Below are positions 29,739 through 39,638 of a stretch of 64,000 bases of DNA, in pieces. This stretch comes from Perlucidibaca piscinae DSM 21586 (GTDB lineage Bacteria; Pseudomonadota; Gammaproteobacteria; Pseudomonadales; Moraxellaceae). Within the stretch, counting starts at the first letter, position 1, and each line of letters begins with the position of its first letter. The stretch spans positions 434,001 to 498,000 of the forward strand of contig NZ_ATUE01000006.1 of the NCBI RefSeq assembly GCF_000420045.1. The letters are read 5' to 3'. The notes beneath the pieces were generated by a model, which saw only the letters and a list, made by a program, of their open reading frames with translations, searched no databases and had not been told where the DNA came from. A program made the position numbers and the translations under genes.

Positions 29739-31093
29739 GTGCGAGTTCCCGTTTCCTGCCACGCCATGGCAGCGGCAATGCCCCGCTGCTCATCCATGCG
29801 CAGAATGGTGACGATGGCCACAACGAACAGGGCCAGACAGAAGAGGATGGCATCCGCCAGCCCGAAGGCGGCCTGCAGAACACCCAGACCGACCATGCCG
29901 AACACGGCGGCCAGCTTGGCGGCCATGCCCCAGAAGCCGAAGAACTCGGCGGCCTTGCTGGCCGGGGTCAGTGCCCCCACCAGGGCACGTCCGGCCGATT
30001 GCGCGGAGCCCAGGCTGAGGCCGGCCAGGGTGCCGGCGAAGAGAAACACGTACTGTGGCTCCCACTGCTTGCCAAGCAGGGCATTGCTCGCCTCGGTGAG
30101 CTCGGGCGTCAGCCAGATGGCAAGAATGGCCAGCACCCACAGGCCCTGCGACAGGGCATAGGTGAGGCGTGCGCCAATGCGGCTCTGCAGCAGGCCGAAA
30201 CCGATGGCACCGACGGCAGCCGTGAACTGCACGATGACGAACATCAGCGTGCGCACCGACTCGTCCCAGCCGATGACCTGGGCACCGTAGATGAAGGCGA
30301 AGCTGATGATGATGGCGATGCCGGCCATGGAGAAGAACACCGAGATCAGCAGCTGACGCAGATCGCGGAAGTGCTGGATGTCCTGCCAGGTCAGGCGCAG
30401 CCGCTCAAGTCCGAACGTGAGCAGTCCCTGCCCGACCGGCAGCGCGCGACGCTGACCGCGCTCGCGCAGCCAGAGAAAGGTCGGGATGCAGCCGAGCAGC
30501 ACGAACAGCGCCGTGAACGGGCCGACCCAGCGCACCGTGTCGTAGTTCTCGAGGCTGACCTCACCGAGAAACTGCAAGGCGAACGCGGTCGCCACCAGAC
30601 CGCCGATGTAGCCCAGTCCCCAGCCCAGACCGGAGATCCAGCCCAGCGACTCGCGCGGGCCGAGATCCGGCAGGAAGCTGGCAATCAGGCCCTCGCCCAG
30701 CGAGAACGCGAAATGCGTGATGATGACCAGCAGCATGGCGAGCGTGATCCAGCCCGGCTCCACCACGTAGAGCAGGGCCGAGCCGACCACGGTCAGCACA
30801 TAGGTGGCGAACAGCCAGGCCTTGCGGGTGGCGGTGTAGTCGCTGATGGCGCCACAGAGCGGATTGACCACGGCCACCGCGAGACAGCTGATGGCGATGC
30901 ACAGGCTCCATAGCAGGTTGCCGAGGGCGTAGTCGGGAGCGTCGCCGACGATCACGCGGGTGAACAGGTCACCGAAAATGACCGTGACAATGAGCAGGGT
31001 GTAGGCCTGGTTGGCGAAGTCGTACAGGGCCCAGCCGACAATTTCGCGTTTGGGTGCCAGCGGCGTGGCAGCGGAAGCAGCAGGTGCGGTCAT
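29735..31093 (-). CDS. MFS transporter of the UMF1 (Atg22-like) family
   Basis: 452 residues with about twelve hydrophobic helices. The start EIVGWALYDFANQAYTLLIVTVIF is the UMF1-family signature, followed by NPLCGAISDYTATRKAW, the MFS loop 2-3 motif. Substrate is unknown; the eukaryotic relative Atg22 exports amino acids from vacuoles. It is the first gene of a coupled trio with the Ktr potassium system (4-nt overlap), an association for which I know no function. Confidence 0.85.
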   Translation of the reverse strand: MTAPAASAATPLAPKREIVGWALYDFANQAYTLLIVTVIFGDLFTRVIVGDAPDYALGNLLWSLCIAISCLAVAVVNPLCGAISDYTATRKAWLFATYVLTVVGSALLYVVEPGWITLAMLLVIITHFAFSLGEGLIASFLPDLGPRESLGWISGLGWGLGYIGGLVATAFALQFLGEVSLENYDTVRWVGPFTALFVLLGCIPTFLWLRERGQRRALPVGQGLLTFGLERLRLTWQDIQHFRDLRQLLISVFFSMAGIAIIISFAFIYGAQVIGWDESVRTLMFVIVQFTAAVGAIGFGLLQSRIGARLTYALSQGLWVLAILAIWLTPELTEASNALLGKQWEPQYVFLFAGTLAGLSLGSAQSAGRALVGALTPASKAAEFFGFWGMAAKLAAVFGMVGLGVLQAAFGLADAILFCLALFVVAIVTILRMDEQRGIAAAMAWQETGTRT

Positions 31094-31151
31094 GGACTAT
31101 CCACGGAACGGGCCGGATGCCGGCAAGTCTACTGTAAAAGCCGGGGTGCCA

Positions 31152-31160
31152 TGCTAGGGT
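31152..31160 (+). promoter_or_regulatory. Probable extended -10 promoter of mltB
   Basis: TGCTAGGGT carries an extended -10 (TGC before TAGGGT). It overlaps the first possible ATG of the mltB frame at 31151, which argues that translation starts later, at 31193. A -35 box is weak. Confidence 0.4.
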
Positions 31161-31192
31161 TGCCGAATGTCCTGCTGCTGCCCGTCCTGTTC

Positions 31193-32512
31193 ATGTCCGC
31201 TGCCCGTCCTCTGACCATCCGCCTGCCCGTGGCCGCTGCCGCCCTGTTGTTGTCGGCCTGTGCCGCACAGCGGCCACAGCCGCCTGCACCCGCCATCGCG
31301 CCGGCACAACCCGCGCTGGTGGCAACGCTTCCCGGTGCCCCGCTGGCGGAGTGCGTCGAGCGCCTGCGCCCGGCCGCGCTTGCCGCAGGTGTCCAGGCCC
31401 TGACCCTGGAGCGCCATCTGGCCGACCTCAGCGTCGATGCCGAGGTGCTGTCGCGTCTCGACAAGCAACCGGAGTTCAGCCTGCCGATCTGGGATTACCT
31501 GGCCGGCCTGGTCGACGAGGAACGCATCGAGGCCGGTCGCGAGAAACTCCAGCAGTATCAGGATGTGCTGGCGCAGATCAGCAGCCGCTATGGCGTGCCA
31601 GCCGAGGCCGTGGTGGCGGTCTGGGGCATTGAAAGCAATTTCGGCCAGACCACCGGCAGCTATCCCCTGCTGCGCTCGCTGACCACGCTGAGCTGTCTGG
31701 GTCGGCGCCAGGCCTTCTTTCGCGGCGAGCTGTTCGCCACCCTGCGCATCCTGCAGTCAGGCGATGTGGCTGCCGGCCAGCTCATCGGCTCCTGGGCCGG
31801 CGCCTTCGGCCAGACCCAGTTCATGCCCACCACCTACGAACGCCTGGCCGTGGATCATGACGGTGACGGTCGCCGCGACCTCATTGCCAGCGTGCCCGAT
31901 GCCCTCGCCTCAACGGCGCGCTTCCTGCGTGATGCCGGCTGGCGCAGCGGCCAGCCCTGGGGGCTTGAGGTGCGCCTTCCTGCCGGCTTCGATGCCCGTG
32001 GCGAAAGCCGGCGCAACACGCGCCCGCTGTCGGCATGGATGACGCGCGGCCTGACCCGGGTCGACGGCAGCCCGCTGCTCTCCCCAGCCAGCCAGCAGCC
32101 GCAGCCTCCGGAACGTGGCAGCCAGGAAGCGCTGTCCGCGGCAACGCCAGCCGGCCTGATTCTGCCTGCAGGCGTCAACGGCCCGGCCTTTCTGGTGCTG
32201 CGCAACTTCAATGCCTTCTACCGCTACAACGCGGCTGAAAGCTACGGCCTGGCCATCGCGCATCTGTCCGATCGCCTGCGCGGCGAGCCCGCCTTTGCCA
32301 CGCCCTGGCCTACCGACGATCCCGGCCTGTCACGCGCACAGCGTCGCCAGCTGCAGGAGCTGCTGGTGCGACGCGGGCATGACATCGGCGAGATTGACGG
32401 CCGCCTTGGCGAGCGCAGTCGTGCCGCCATCCGTGCCGAGCAGCAGCGTCTGGGACAACCGGCTACCGGCCGTGGCGGACAGAAACTGCTGCTGGCATTG
32501 CGCGAGGACTGA
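31193..32512 (+). CDS. mltB: Lytic murein transglycosylase, MltB type with peptidoglycan-binding domain
   Basis: 439 residues from ATG 31193 (MSAARPLTIRLPVAAAALLLSAC), giving a normal lipoprotein signal; the ATG at 31151 would add 14 residues and sits in a promoter-like sequence. The catalytic block is AVWGIESNFGQTTG (Glu), followed by GSWAGAFGQTQFMPTTYERLAVDHDGDGRRDL, typical of MltB, and a C-terminal PG-binding repeat (RRGHDIGEIDGRLGERSRAAI). It cleaves glycan strands from the outer-membrane side. It is divergent from the UMF1 transporter. Confidence 0.92.
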   Translation: MSAARPLTIRLPVAAAALLLSACAAQRPQPPAPAIAPAQPALVATLPGAPLAECVERLRPAALAAGVQALTLERHLADLSVDAEVLSRLDKQPEFSLPIWDYLAGLVDEERIEAGREKLQQYQDVLAQISSRYGVPAEAVVAVWGIESNFGQTTGSYPLLRSLTTLSCLGRRQAFFRGELFATLRILQSGDVAAGQLIGSWAGAFGQTQFMPTTYERLAVDHDGDGRRDLIASVPDALASTARFLRDAGWRSGQPWGLEVRLPAGFDARGESRRNTRPLSAWMTRGLTRVDGSPLLSPASQQPQPPERGSQEALSAATPAGLILPAGVNGPAFLVLRNFNAFYRYNAAESYGLAIAHLSDRLRGEPAFATPWPTDDPGLSRAQRRQLQELLVRRGHDIGEIDGRLGERSRAAIRAEQQRLGQPATGRGGQKLLLALRED

Positions 32513-32523
32513 GCACCGCCCGA

Positions 32524-32769
32524 TCACGGCGTGCCGGCGAGACGCAGGATGTCGAGCAACGAAAACGGCCAGCCCAGCTCGCGACCCTCGGCGTTGAGCA
32601 GCACCGGAATGCGCTCGCCGTAGCGCTGCACCAGCGTCTCGTCGAGCGCGATGTCACGGTATTGCCAGACCAGTCGACGTGCCGCGCCGGCGCGGCGCAG
32701 CAGCGCCTCCGCCTCGTCACAGAGATGACAGCCGCGCGTACCCAGCAGCGTGAGCTGGCGCTCGCTCAT
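32524..32769 (-). CDS. Glutaredoxin-like protein (DUF836 family)
   Basis: 81 residues with a thioredoxin-fold opening LTLLGTRGCHLCDEAEALL; the CHLC pair is the redox site. RIPVLL supplies the cis-proline. Such small glutaredoxin-like proteins are common beside rlmKL or pyrD in Pseudomonadales. The substrate is unknown. The start overlaps the rlmKL stop by 3 nt, so it is the last gene of pyrD-rlmKL in reverse order of translation coupling. Confidence 0.88.
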   Translation of the reverse strand: MSERQLTLLGTRGCHLCDEAEALLRRAGAARRLVWQYRDIALDETLVQRYGERIPVLLNAEGRELGWPFSLLDILRLAGTP

Positions 32770-34997
32770 GGCAGCGGACGGTGACGCAGACGCCAGCAGC
32801 GATGAATCCGGGCATTGCGCTGGAAGTCGAAGCCGATGGTGTCGGCACTGATGTCCTCCACCACGTACTGCTCGCCCAGCCAGTCATCGAGCTGGAACTT
32901 GCGGAAGTTGTTGGAGAAGTAGAGCGTGCCGTCCTGGGTCAGCAGATTCATGCTCATGCGCAGCAGCTGCACATGGTCACGCTGCACGTCGAAGACATCG
33001 TCCATGCGCTTGGAGTTAGAGAACGTCGGCGGATCGACGAAGATCAGCTCGTAGAGCTCGCGCGACACCGCCGCCTGCTCGTCACGCAACCAGCTCATGA
33101 CATCGGCTTGGATCAGCCGGTGCCGGGCTTCCGGCAAGCCGTTCAGCGCCAGGTTGCGATCCGCCCAGTGCAGATAGGTCGCCGACATGTCCACCGTGGT
33201 GGTGGAGAGCGCACCGCCGTTGCCGCCGTCACCCAGCGCGGCCTGCACGCTGGCGCTGCCGGTGTAGGCGAAGAGGTTAAGGAAATGCTTGCCGCCAGCC
33301 TCTGCCGCCAGACGCAGACGCATGGGACGGTGATCCAGGAACAGGCCGGTATCCAGATAGTCGGTGAAGTTCACCAGCAGCCTGGCACGTCCCTCGCGGA
33401 CCTCGAAGAACTTGCCGCCCTTGCCCTTCTTCTCGTACTGCTGCTTGCCGGTCTGGCGCTCGCGCACCTTGATGAAGACCTTGTCACGGTGCAGGCCCAT
33501 GACCTTGCGAATGACCAGCAGTGCCAGCTTGAAACGCGCAGCGGCCTTGTCGGGGTCGACCGACTTCGGCGGCGCGTATTCCTGCACATGCAGGCGGCCG
33601 TCGTAGACGTCGATGGCCAGGTTGAACTCGGGAAGATCGGCATCGTAGAGACGGAAGCAGCGCACGTCCTCGCGCTCGGCATCCTTGAGCGCCGCCTTCA
33701 GGTTCTTGACCAGACGGTTGGCGAAATCCATGCCCTCGGGCGGGATGTCTTCCAGCGAACCCGGGAACTGCAGCGGCAACTCGGGCTCGGACGCCAGCAC
33801 CCGGCCATGGCGGGCAAAGATGGGCAACGCCCCGTTGAACAGGCGCAAGGTCGCCAGATGGCCGAGCCCCAAGGCATCGGCATGCTGGATGTCGGCAGCC
33901 AGCACCACGGCGTCCCAGTGCGGCAGCTGCTCGCGCAGGCGGCGACCGATCGCGCGGTAGAGATCGCGGATGGTGCTCTCCTCGCCCAGGCGCTCGCCAT
34001 AGGGCGGATTGCTGGCAATCAGCCCCAGCGGGGCATCCGGCACGCGCTCCTGCGCCTGCGCCTCCTCGGTCCAGCTCGCCGGCAAGGCCCATTCGGAAAT
34101 CGCCTGGCAATCCAGCGTGATCCACGCCGCCACGCCGGCCGACTGCGCGTTGCGCCGTGCGCAGGCCAGCGCCTGCTCGTCGGCATCACAGCCGACCAGC
34201 ATCGGCGTGCCACGCTGCAGACCGGCACGCTTGCGGGCTGCCGCTTCCTCGCGCAGGCTGCGCCACAGATTCAGGTCATGGCCTGCCCAGCCTTCGAAGC
34301 CGAAGAACACGCGTGACAGACCCGGCGCGGCATCGGCCCACATCAGCGCGGCCTCGATCAGCACCGTGCCCGAGCCGCACAGCGGATCAAACAGCTGGCC
34401 ACGGCCGCGTGCCGGCCAGCCCGCCTGCATCAGCATGGCGGCGGCAAGATTTTCCTTCAGCGGGGCATCGGTCTGCGCCACCCGGTAACCGCGCTTGTGC
34501 AGGCTGTCCCCGGAGAAATCGAGGCTCACGGTGAGACGGTCCGCCTCGATGAACAGGTGCAGGGCCAGATCAGGCTGATCCGTGTCGATGGCAGGACGCT
34601 CACCCGTGCGCTCGCGGTAGCGGTCGACAATCGCGTCCTTGAGACGCAGGGAGGCAAAACGCGTGTGCGTGTTGACGCCCTTGGCAGCGGCAGCGCGGAT
34701 GGCCAGGGTGGCCTGTTCACGCAGCACCTTTTCCCAGGGATGCGCGAGGGCGGCCTGGTAAAGCGCATCCGGATCGCCGGAAGGCACCGTGAACAGCGGC
34801 ATCAGCACCCGCGACGCCAGCCGCGACCAGAGGCAGAAGCGATACCCCGCCGCCAGATCGCCACGTACCGCGATGGCACCCTTGAGGCGCCGCGGCTCGC
34901 TGCCGCCCAGCGCCGTCAGCTCCTCGACCAGCAGATCATCAAGGCCGTCGGCGCCAGTGATGACCCAGTCGCGCAGACGTTCCGGAGGCAGACTCAC
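32766..34997 (-). CDS. rlmL: 23S rRNA methyltransferase RlmK/L (bifunctional)
   Basis: 743 residues, with a GTG start overlapping the pyrD stop. The N-terminal half is a THUMP domain plus RlmL methyltransferase ([33 protein letters not shown]). The C-terminal half is the RlmK methyltransferase ([35 protein letters not shown]). It makes m2G2445 and m7G2069 in 23S rRNA. The full-length fusion, not separate genes, is present. Confidence 0.95.
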   Translation of the reverse strand: MSLPPERLRDWVITGADGLDDLLVEELTALGGSEPRRLKGAIAVRGDLAAGYRFCLWSRLASRVLMPLFTVPSGDPDALYQAALAHPWEKVLREQATLAIRAAAAKGVNTHTRFASLRLKDAIVDRYRERTGERPAIDTDQPDLALHLFIEADRLTVSLDFSGDSLHKRGYRVAQTDAPLKENLAAAMLMQAGWPARGRGQLFDPLCGSGTVLIEAALMWADAAPGLSRVFFGFEGWAGHDLNLWRSLREEAAARKRAGLQRGTPMLVGCDADEQALACARRNAQSAGVAAWITLDCQAISEWALPASWTEEAQAQERVPDAPLGLIASNPPYGERLGEESTIRDLYRAIGRRLREQLPHWDAVVLAADIQHADALGLGHLATLRLFNGALPIFARHGRVLASEPELPLQFPGSLEDIPPEGMDFANRLVKNLKAALKDAEREDVRCFRLYDADLPEFNLAIDVYDGRLHVQEYAPPKSVDPDKAAARFKLALLVIRKVMGLHRDKVFIKVRERQTGKQQYEKKGKGGKFFEVREGRARLLVNFTDYLDTGLFLDHRPMRLRLAAEAGGKHFLNLFAYTGSASVQAALGDGGNGGALSTTTVDMSATYLHWADRNLALNGLPEARHRLIQADVMSWLRDEQAAVSRELYELIFVDPPTFSNSKRMDDVFDVQRDHVQLLRMSMNLLTQDGTLYFSNNFRKFQLDDWLGEQYVVEDISADTIGFDFQRNARIHRCWRLRHRPLP

Positions 34998-36034
34998 GAA
35001 GCCACCTGCAGCGCGCGACGGGCCTCGGCAATGCCGGCATTGGCCCGTGCGATCACGCCCGGGCCCTGATAGATGAAGCCGGTATAGATCTGCACCAGCG
35101 AGGCGCCGGCAGCGATCTTCTCGCCTGCCGAGTCGGCATCGTCAATGCCGCCGACACCGATCAACGGCAGACGGCCGTCCAGCGCCTGATGCAGTTCGCG
35201 CAACACGCGGGTGGCACCCTCGCGCACCGGACGACCGCTGAGACCGCCGGTTTCGGCAGCATGCGGCCGGCCGGCCACGGCCTCACGCGCCAGGGTGGTG
35301 TTGGTGGCGATCACGCCATCGATCTCCTGCGCCAGGAACACGCCGGCCATGCCCTCGACTTCCTCGCGCGTTAGATCCGGGGCGATCTTCACCAGCAGCG
35401 GCACGTAGCGGCCATGCTCGCCGGAAAGCTGCGCCTGACGCTCCTTGAGGGCAGCGAGCAGACGCGTCAGCGCCTCCTCGCCCTGCAGGCTGCGCAGGCC
35501 CTGGGTGTTGGGCGAGGAGATGTTCACGGTCACGTAGTCGGCATGCGCATAGACACGCTCGAGGCAATGCAGGTAGTCATCGGCGGCGTTCTCCACCGGC
35601 GTGCTGGCGTTCTTGCCGATGTTGATTCCGAGCACCCCGTCATAGCGCGCGCGTTCGACATTGCGCACCAGATTATCGACGCCGCCGTTGTTGAATCCGA
35701 GGCGATTGATCAGGGCACCGGCCTCGGGCAGACGGAACATGCGCGGCTGCGGATTGCCCGGCTGCGGTCGCGGCGTCACGGTACCGATCTCGATGAAGCC
35801 GAAACCCAGCGCCGCCAGCGCATCGATGTAGTCACCGTTCTTGTCGAGGCCTGCCGACAACCCGACCGGATTGCGGAAGGTCAGGCCCAGCAGCTCCACC
35901 GGCTGATCCGGCACCGACGGCCACAGCGACAGCAGGCCGAGACGCTCGGCCTGGCTGAGCAGATTGAGCGTGAGGTGGTGGGCTTTCTCGGGCGGCAACT
36001 GGAACAGGGCGGCGCGTACCAGGGGGTACCACAT
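34994..36034 (-). CDS. pyrD: Dihydroorotate dehydrogenase (quinone), class 2
   Basis: 346 residues. The N-terminal helices contact the membrane quinone ([21 protein letters not shown]). [14 protein letters not shown] contains the catalytic serine of class 2 enzymes, and [14 protein letters not shown] with [14 protein letters not shown] forms the FMN phosphate site. It oxidises dihydroorotate in pyrimidine synthesis. Its stop overlaps the GTG start of rlmL, so the two are coupled. A TATAAT-like -10 box lies 30 nt upstream (36064-36069). Confidence 0.97.
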   Translation of the reverse strand: MWYPLVRAALFQLPPEKAHHLTLNLLSQAERLGLLSLWPSVPDQPVELLGLTFRNPVGLSAGLDKNGDYIDALAALGFGFIEIGTVTPRPQPGNPQPRMFRLPEAGALINRLGFNNGGVDNLVRNVERARYDGVLGINIGKNASTPVENAADDYLHCLERVYAHADYVTVNISSPNTQGLRSLQGEEALTRLLAALKERQAQLSGEHGRYVPLLVKIAPDLTREEVEGMAGVFLAQEIDGVIATNTTLAREAVAGRPHAAETGGLSGRPVREGATRVLRELHQALDGRLPLIGVGGIDDADSAGEKIAAGASLVQIYTGFIYQGPGVIARANAGIAEARRALQVAS

Positions 36035-36063
36035 GGGGCAGGGTCTCGAGGCGTAAAACGCCG

Positions 36064-36069
36064 ATTATA
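36064..36069 (-). promoter_or_regulatory. Candidate -10 box of pyrD
   Basis: The minus strand reads TATAAT, 29 nt before the pyrD start, in an otherwise GC-rich gap. No good -35 box is seen at 16-18 nt, so this is only a partial promoter match. Confidence 0.45.
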
Positions 36070-36106
36070 ACGCGGATTGCGGAGCAGCGAGGCTGATCGC
36101 CGCAAC

Positions 36107-36139
36107 AGGCCGGTCGACGCCACGGACATCGACCGGCCT
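36107..36139 (-). terminator. Hairpin after pepN
   Basis: Perfect 11-bp arms AGGCCGGTCGA (36107-36117) and its complement (36129-36139) with an 11-nt loop lie 24 nt beyond the pepN stop. No T-run follows on the minus strand, so termination may be weak or the hairpin may protect the 3' end. Confidence 0.55.
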
Positions 36140-36162
36140 CAGCCTGACTCGCCCTCGCCCGC

Positions 36163-38787
36163 TCAGCCCGCCAGCAGCTTGCTCACGGTCTCGCGGGTAT
36201 CCGCCGACAGCTCGGCATCCGCGAGGCCGTTCAAGGCCGCCTCGGCATGCGCCGACAGAGTCGGCACCAGCTTGCGCCAAAGCCCGAAGGCCGCGCACAG
36301 GCGCGAGGCCAGCTGCGGGTTGAGGCTGTCGATGTGCGCGATCCGCTGTGCCAGCCAGTGGTAGCCGGCGCCATCCTCGCGATGAAAGGCCAGTGGATTG
36401 TTGGCGGTGAGCTGGGCGACCACGGCGCGCACGCGATTCGGTGTCTGCCAGTCGAAATCCGGACGGCTGATCAGGGCGTCAGCAAGCGCCAGCGCATCCG
36501 CCCCAGGACGGCTGGCCTGGGTGGCGAACCACTGGTCCAGCACCAGCGCCTCGTGATGCCACCGGGCATGAAACGCCTGCAGCGCGGCGTCAGCTCCCGC
36601 CAGGCGATGGTGCACCAGCAGCGTCAGCGCGGACTGCTGTGCGGTCATGTGCGGCGCGCCGCTCAACCAGCGCGCCGCGATGTCGGCAGCCTGTGCCGGC
36701 TTGACACGCGCCAGCAGGTCCAGCGCCTGCCGGGCGAGCTGGCGTCCGGCAATGTCCTCGGAGCGGTAACGGTAGGGCCGCAGCATGACGTCCTGGGCGA
36801 GAATGCCGTCGCAGACCGGCTGCAATGCCTCGGCCAGCGCCTGCAGCAGACGTTCGCGACGCTGCACCAGCACCAGCGGATCAACCTGGTCGAGAAACTC
36901 GGCGAGGTAGCCGATGCCGGGCAGCTCCAGCAGCTTCACCGCCAGCGCCGGATCCTGCACCGCCAGCGCTGGCCAGAGACTGCGCAGCGCCGTGACCAGG
37001 GTGTCCTGCAGCTCAGGCTCCTGTGTCAGCACGCTGGTGGCCAGCGCCTGGATGGCGGCCCAGCGCGTGTAGCCGTTGTCGTCCACGCGGGCGATGTGGG
37101 CCAGCTGCTCCGGCGTGCGTTCGCTGCGGAAATGCACCGGTGCGCTGAAGTCACGCCCCAGCGACAGCACCGGTGCCTCGGCCACGCCATCGAGCAGCCA
37201 GCTCTGTTCGGCAGCCTCCAGCAGCAGCACATGCTCGCGGCCGACCTGGCCGTGCAGGGAGACGGTCAAGGCACCCTGCTCGCCGAGCAGTGCCACCCGT
37301 ACCGGTACCGGCAGCGGCCGTGGCGATGGGTATCCCGCCAGCACCGGCTGCGACTGACGCATGGTCACGCGGTACTGGCCTTGCGCGGGCAGCCATTCGC
37401 CCTGCACCTGCACCGTGGGCGTGCCCGGCTGGCGGTACCAGCGCAGCCAGCTGTCCAGCCAGGTATCGGCAGGCTTGCCGTTGGCATCGCCCAGCGCGCG
37501 CAGGAAGTCCTCCACGGTGACGGCCTGGCCGTCGTGGCGCTGGAAATAGAGATCGGCACCGCGGCGGAACCCCGCCTCACCCAGCACGGTGTGCAGCATG
37601 CGCGCGATCTCGGCACCCTTCTCGTAGACGGTCAGGGTGTAGAAGTTGTTGATCTCGACAAACGACTCCGGCCGCACCGGGTGCGCCAGCGGGCTGGCAT
37701 CCTCGGCGAACTGGTGGGTCTGCAGGAAGGCCACGTCCTCCAGGCGCTGCACCGCGGGCGACAGCTGGTCAGCCGAGAACTGCTGGTCGCGGAACACCGT
37801 GAAGCCTTCCTTGAGACAGAGCTGGAACCAGTCACGGCAGGTCACGCGGTTGCCGGTCCAGTTGTGGAAGTACTCGTGGGCGACCACCGACTCGACGCGC
37901 TGGAAGCCCAGGTCGGTGGTGGTGGCGGCATCCGCCAGCACGCAGCTGGTGTTGAAGATGTTGAGGCCCTTGTTCTCCATCGCGCCCATGTTGAAGTGCG
38001 ACACGGCCACGATCATGTAGCGGTCGAGGTCGTATTCGCGGCCATAGCGCTGCTCGTCCCAGCGCATGGCGGCCTTCAGCGAGGCCATGGCGTGATGGCA
38101 CTTGGGCTGGTCGACCGCCGCCGTGTAGATCTCCAGCAGCACCTCGCGGCCGGACGCCGTGACGTAGTGATCCTGCAGGCAGGCCAGATCGCCGGCCACC
38201 ACCGCGAACAGGTAGCTGGGCTTGGGATGCGGGTCATGCCAGATCGCCAGATGGCGGCCATCGCCGAGATCACGCTGCTCGACGAGATTGCCGTTGGCCA
38301 GCAGCACCGGGCAGCGCGTCTTGTCGCCGATCAGGGTGACCGTGAACGGGGCCATCACATCGGGCCGGTCGGGATACAGGGTGATCTTGCGGAAGCCCTC
38401 GGCCTCGCACTGCGTGCAGTACAGGCCATGCGAGCGATACAGGCCCTCGAGCGCGGTATTGCGGTCCGGATCCAGGCGCACGCGCGTGACCAGCGTGCCA
38501 CTGGTTTCACTGACCGCCAGCCGCCACTGTTCGCCAGCGCGCTGCCAGTCCGACTCCGCCAGGTCACGACCGTTCCACTGCGCCGACTCCAGGGTCAGAT
38601 CAACGCCATGCAGGACCAGCGGCGCCTGCGGATCGGCGTCCGGCTGACGCGTGACCGTGAGAATGGTATCCACCCAGGTCGCCGTCTCGGTGAACTCCAG
38701 CGTCATGCGCACGTCACGCACGGCAAAGGCCGGGGCCTGGTAGTCCTTGAGCCAGATGGTGCCTGGCACGTTGGCTGCTGCAGTCAT
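36163..38787 (-). CDS. pepN: Aminopeptidase N
   Basis: 874 residues from ATG 38787 (MTAAANVPGTIWLKDY), which overlaps the DUF2797 stop (ATGA); an in-frame ATG six codons upstream is inside DUF2797. M1-family motifs are clear: GAMENKGLNIFN (substrate exopeptidase loop) and VVAHEYFHNWTGNRVTCRDW (HEXXH-X18-E zinc site). It removes N-terminal residues from peptides in the cytoplasm. The length is usual for the bacterial enzyme. Confidence 0.97.
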   Translation of the reverse strand: MTAAANVPGTIWLKDYQAPAFAVRDVRMTLEFTETATWVDTILTVTRQPDADPQAPLVLHGVDLTLESAQWNGRDLAESDWQRAGEQWRLAVSETSGTLVTRVRLDPDRNTALEGLYRSHGLYCTQCEAEGFRKITLYPDRPDVMAPFTVTLIGDKTRCPVLLANGNLVEQRDLGDGRHLAIWHDPHPKPSYLFAVVAGDLACLQDHYVTASGREVLLEIYTAAVDQPKCHHAMASLKAAMRWDEQRYGREYDLDRYMIVAVSHFNMGAMENKGLNIFNTSCVLADAATTTDLGFQRVESVVAHEYFHNWTGNRVTCRDWFQLCLKEGFTVFRDQQFSADQLSPAVQRLEDVAFLQTHQFAEDASPLAHPVRPESFVEINNFYTLTVYEKGAEIARMLHTVLGEAGFRRGADLYFQRHDGQAVTVEDFLRALGDANGKPADTWLDSWLRWYRQPGTPTVQVQGEWLPAQGQYRVTMRQSQPVLAGYPSPRPLPVPVRVALLGEQGALTVSLHGQVGREHVLLLEAAEQSWLLDGVAEAPVLSLGRDFSAPVHFRSERTPEQLAHIARVDDNGYTRWAAIQALATSVLTQEPELQDTLVTALRSLWPALAVQDPALAVKLLELPGIGYLAEFLDQVDPLVLVQRRERLLQALAEALQPVCDGILAQDVMLRPYRYRSEDIAGRQLARQALDLLARVKPAQAADIAARWLSGAPHMTAQQSALTLLVHHRLAGADAALQAFHARWHHEALVLDQWFATQASRPGADALALADALISRPDFDWQTPNRVRAVVAQLTANNPLAFHREDGAGYHWLAQRIAHIDSLNPQLASRLCAAFGLWRKLVPTLSAHAEAALNGLADAELSADTRETVSKLLAG

Positions 38788-39608
38788 GTCGGTGTCACTT
38801 CCCATTCATGTCCGGTGTATTTGCGCACGTTGAGCACGCCGGTGTCGAAAATCAGGTACTGGCCCTTGATGCCGGTGAGCACGCCGCTGGCCTCCTCCTT
38901 CTCGGGACTCAGCGATTTCGCCTTGGTCGCGAAGGTCGTGACCGGGTACTGCAGTCGCAGCGGTTCGGCATCCAGACGCTCGACGGCGCCGGGAAACTCG
39001 GTCTCGAGCTGCGCCAGGGTGTCGCTGATCAGCGGCAGCAGGCGCTCGCGCTCGGCCACCAGGTCAACCTCGCTGACCTCGCCCTTGACCAGGGCCTGCC
39101 ACTTGGTCTTGTCGGCAACATGCGCGGCCATGGCGGCTTCGATCAGCCCGGACAGACGGCGCGTGCGCACGCGGAACACCGGCAGCGCCGCGACCGCGCC
39201 CTGATCCACCCAGCGCGTCGGGATCTGCGTCTCGCGGGTGATGCCGACCTTGAGCCCGGTGGAGTTGGCGAGATAGACCACATGCGGAATCATGCAGTGG
39301 CTGTCACCCCAGGCCGGCTCGCGGCAGGTGCCCAGGTGGTGGTGACAGGTTTCCGGCTTCATGATGCAGAGGTCGCAGGCAGCCAGCTTCTGGAAGCAGC
39401 GGAAGCAGTAGCCCTGGTTGAACGACTTGTTGCTGGACTTGCCGCAGGCCACGCAGGTGATGCGCTCGCTGGCACGAATGCTGAGGTGACGGCCGATGTA
39501 CTGGTTCATCGGCAGCAGCAGCTGATCCAGCGGCAGGTAATACTGCAGCGTGCCGTCCTCGGTGCCGCAGTTCCGCTCGCTGACCATTTTCTTTACAGTA
39601 CCGCGCAT
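38784..39608 (-). CDS. DUF2797 protein
   Basis: 274 residues from ATG 39608 (MRGTVKKMVSERN), with GGGAG 5 nt upstream. The N-terminal third has many Cys/His pairs (CVACGKSSNKSF, CFRCFQKLAACDLC, CHHHLGTCREPAW), which probably bind two zinc ions or a cluster. KVGITRETQIPTRW is a GIY-YIG-like block reported for this family. Function is unknown. It precedes pepN with a 4-nt overlap and is divergent from a DUF6231 gene with only 30 bp between starts. Confidence 0.85.
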   Translation of the reverse strand: MRGTVKKMVSERNCGTEDGTLQYYLPLDQLLLPMNQYIGRHLSIRASERITCVACGKSSNKSFNQGYCFRCFQKLAACDLCIMKPETCHHHLGTCREPAWGDSHCMIPHVVYLANSTGLKVGITRETQIPTRWVDQGAVAALPVFRVRTRRLSGLIEAAMAAHVADKTKWQALVKGEVSEVDLVAERERLLPLISDTLAQLETEFPGAVERLDAEPLRLQYPVTTFATKAKSLSPEKEEASGVLTGIKGQYLIFDTGVLNVRKYTGHEWEVTPT

Positions 39609-39638
39609 GCTGTCTCCCGACCTTTCGGATGTGTTGCC

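Noticed and set aside
31151..31192. Longer mltB start at ATG 31151
   Set aside because: It would put extra residues before a normal lipoprotein signal and overlaps an extended -10 promoter sequence.
36107..36139. Hairpin after pepN as a third copy of the palindromic element
   Set aside because: It has 11-bp arms and an 11-nt loop and lacks the CCATGGATGG core.
36247..39204. 985-codon open frame opposite pepN
   Set aside because: It is antisense to pepN and DUF2797, which have clear enzyme motifs; the translation is a low-complexity Arg/Gln/His/Gly/Leu shadow typical of GC-rich genomes.
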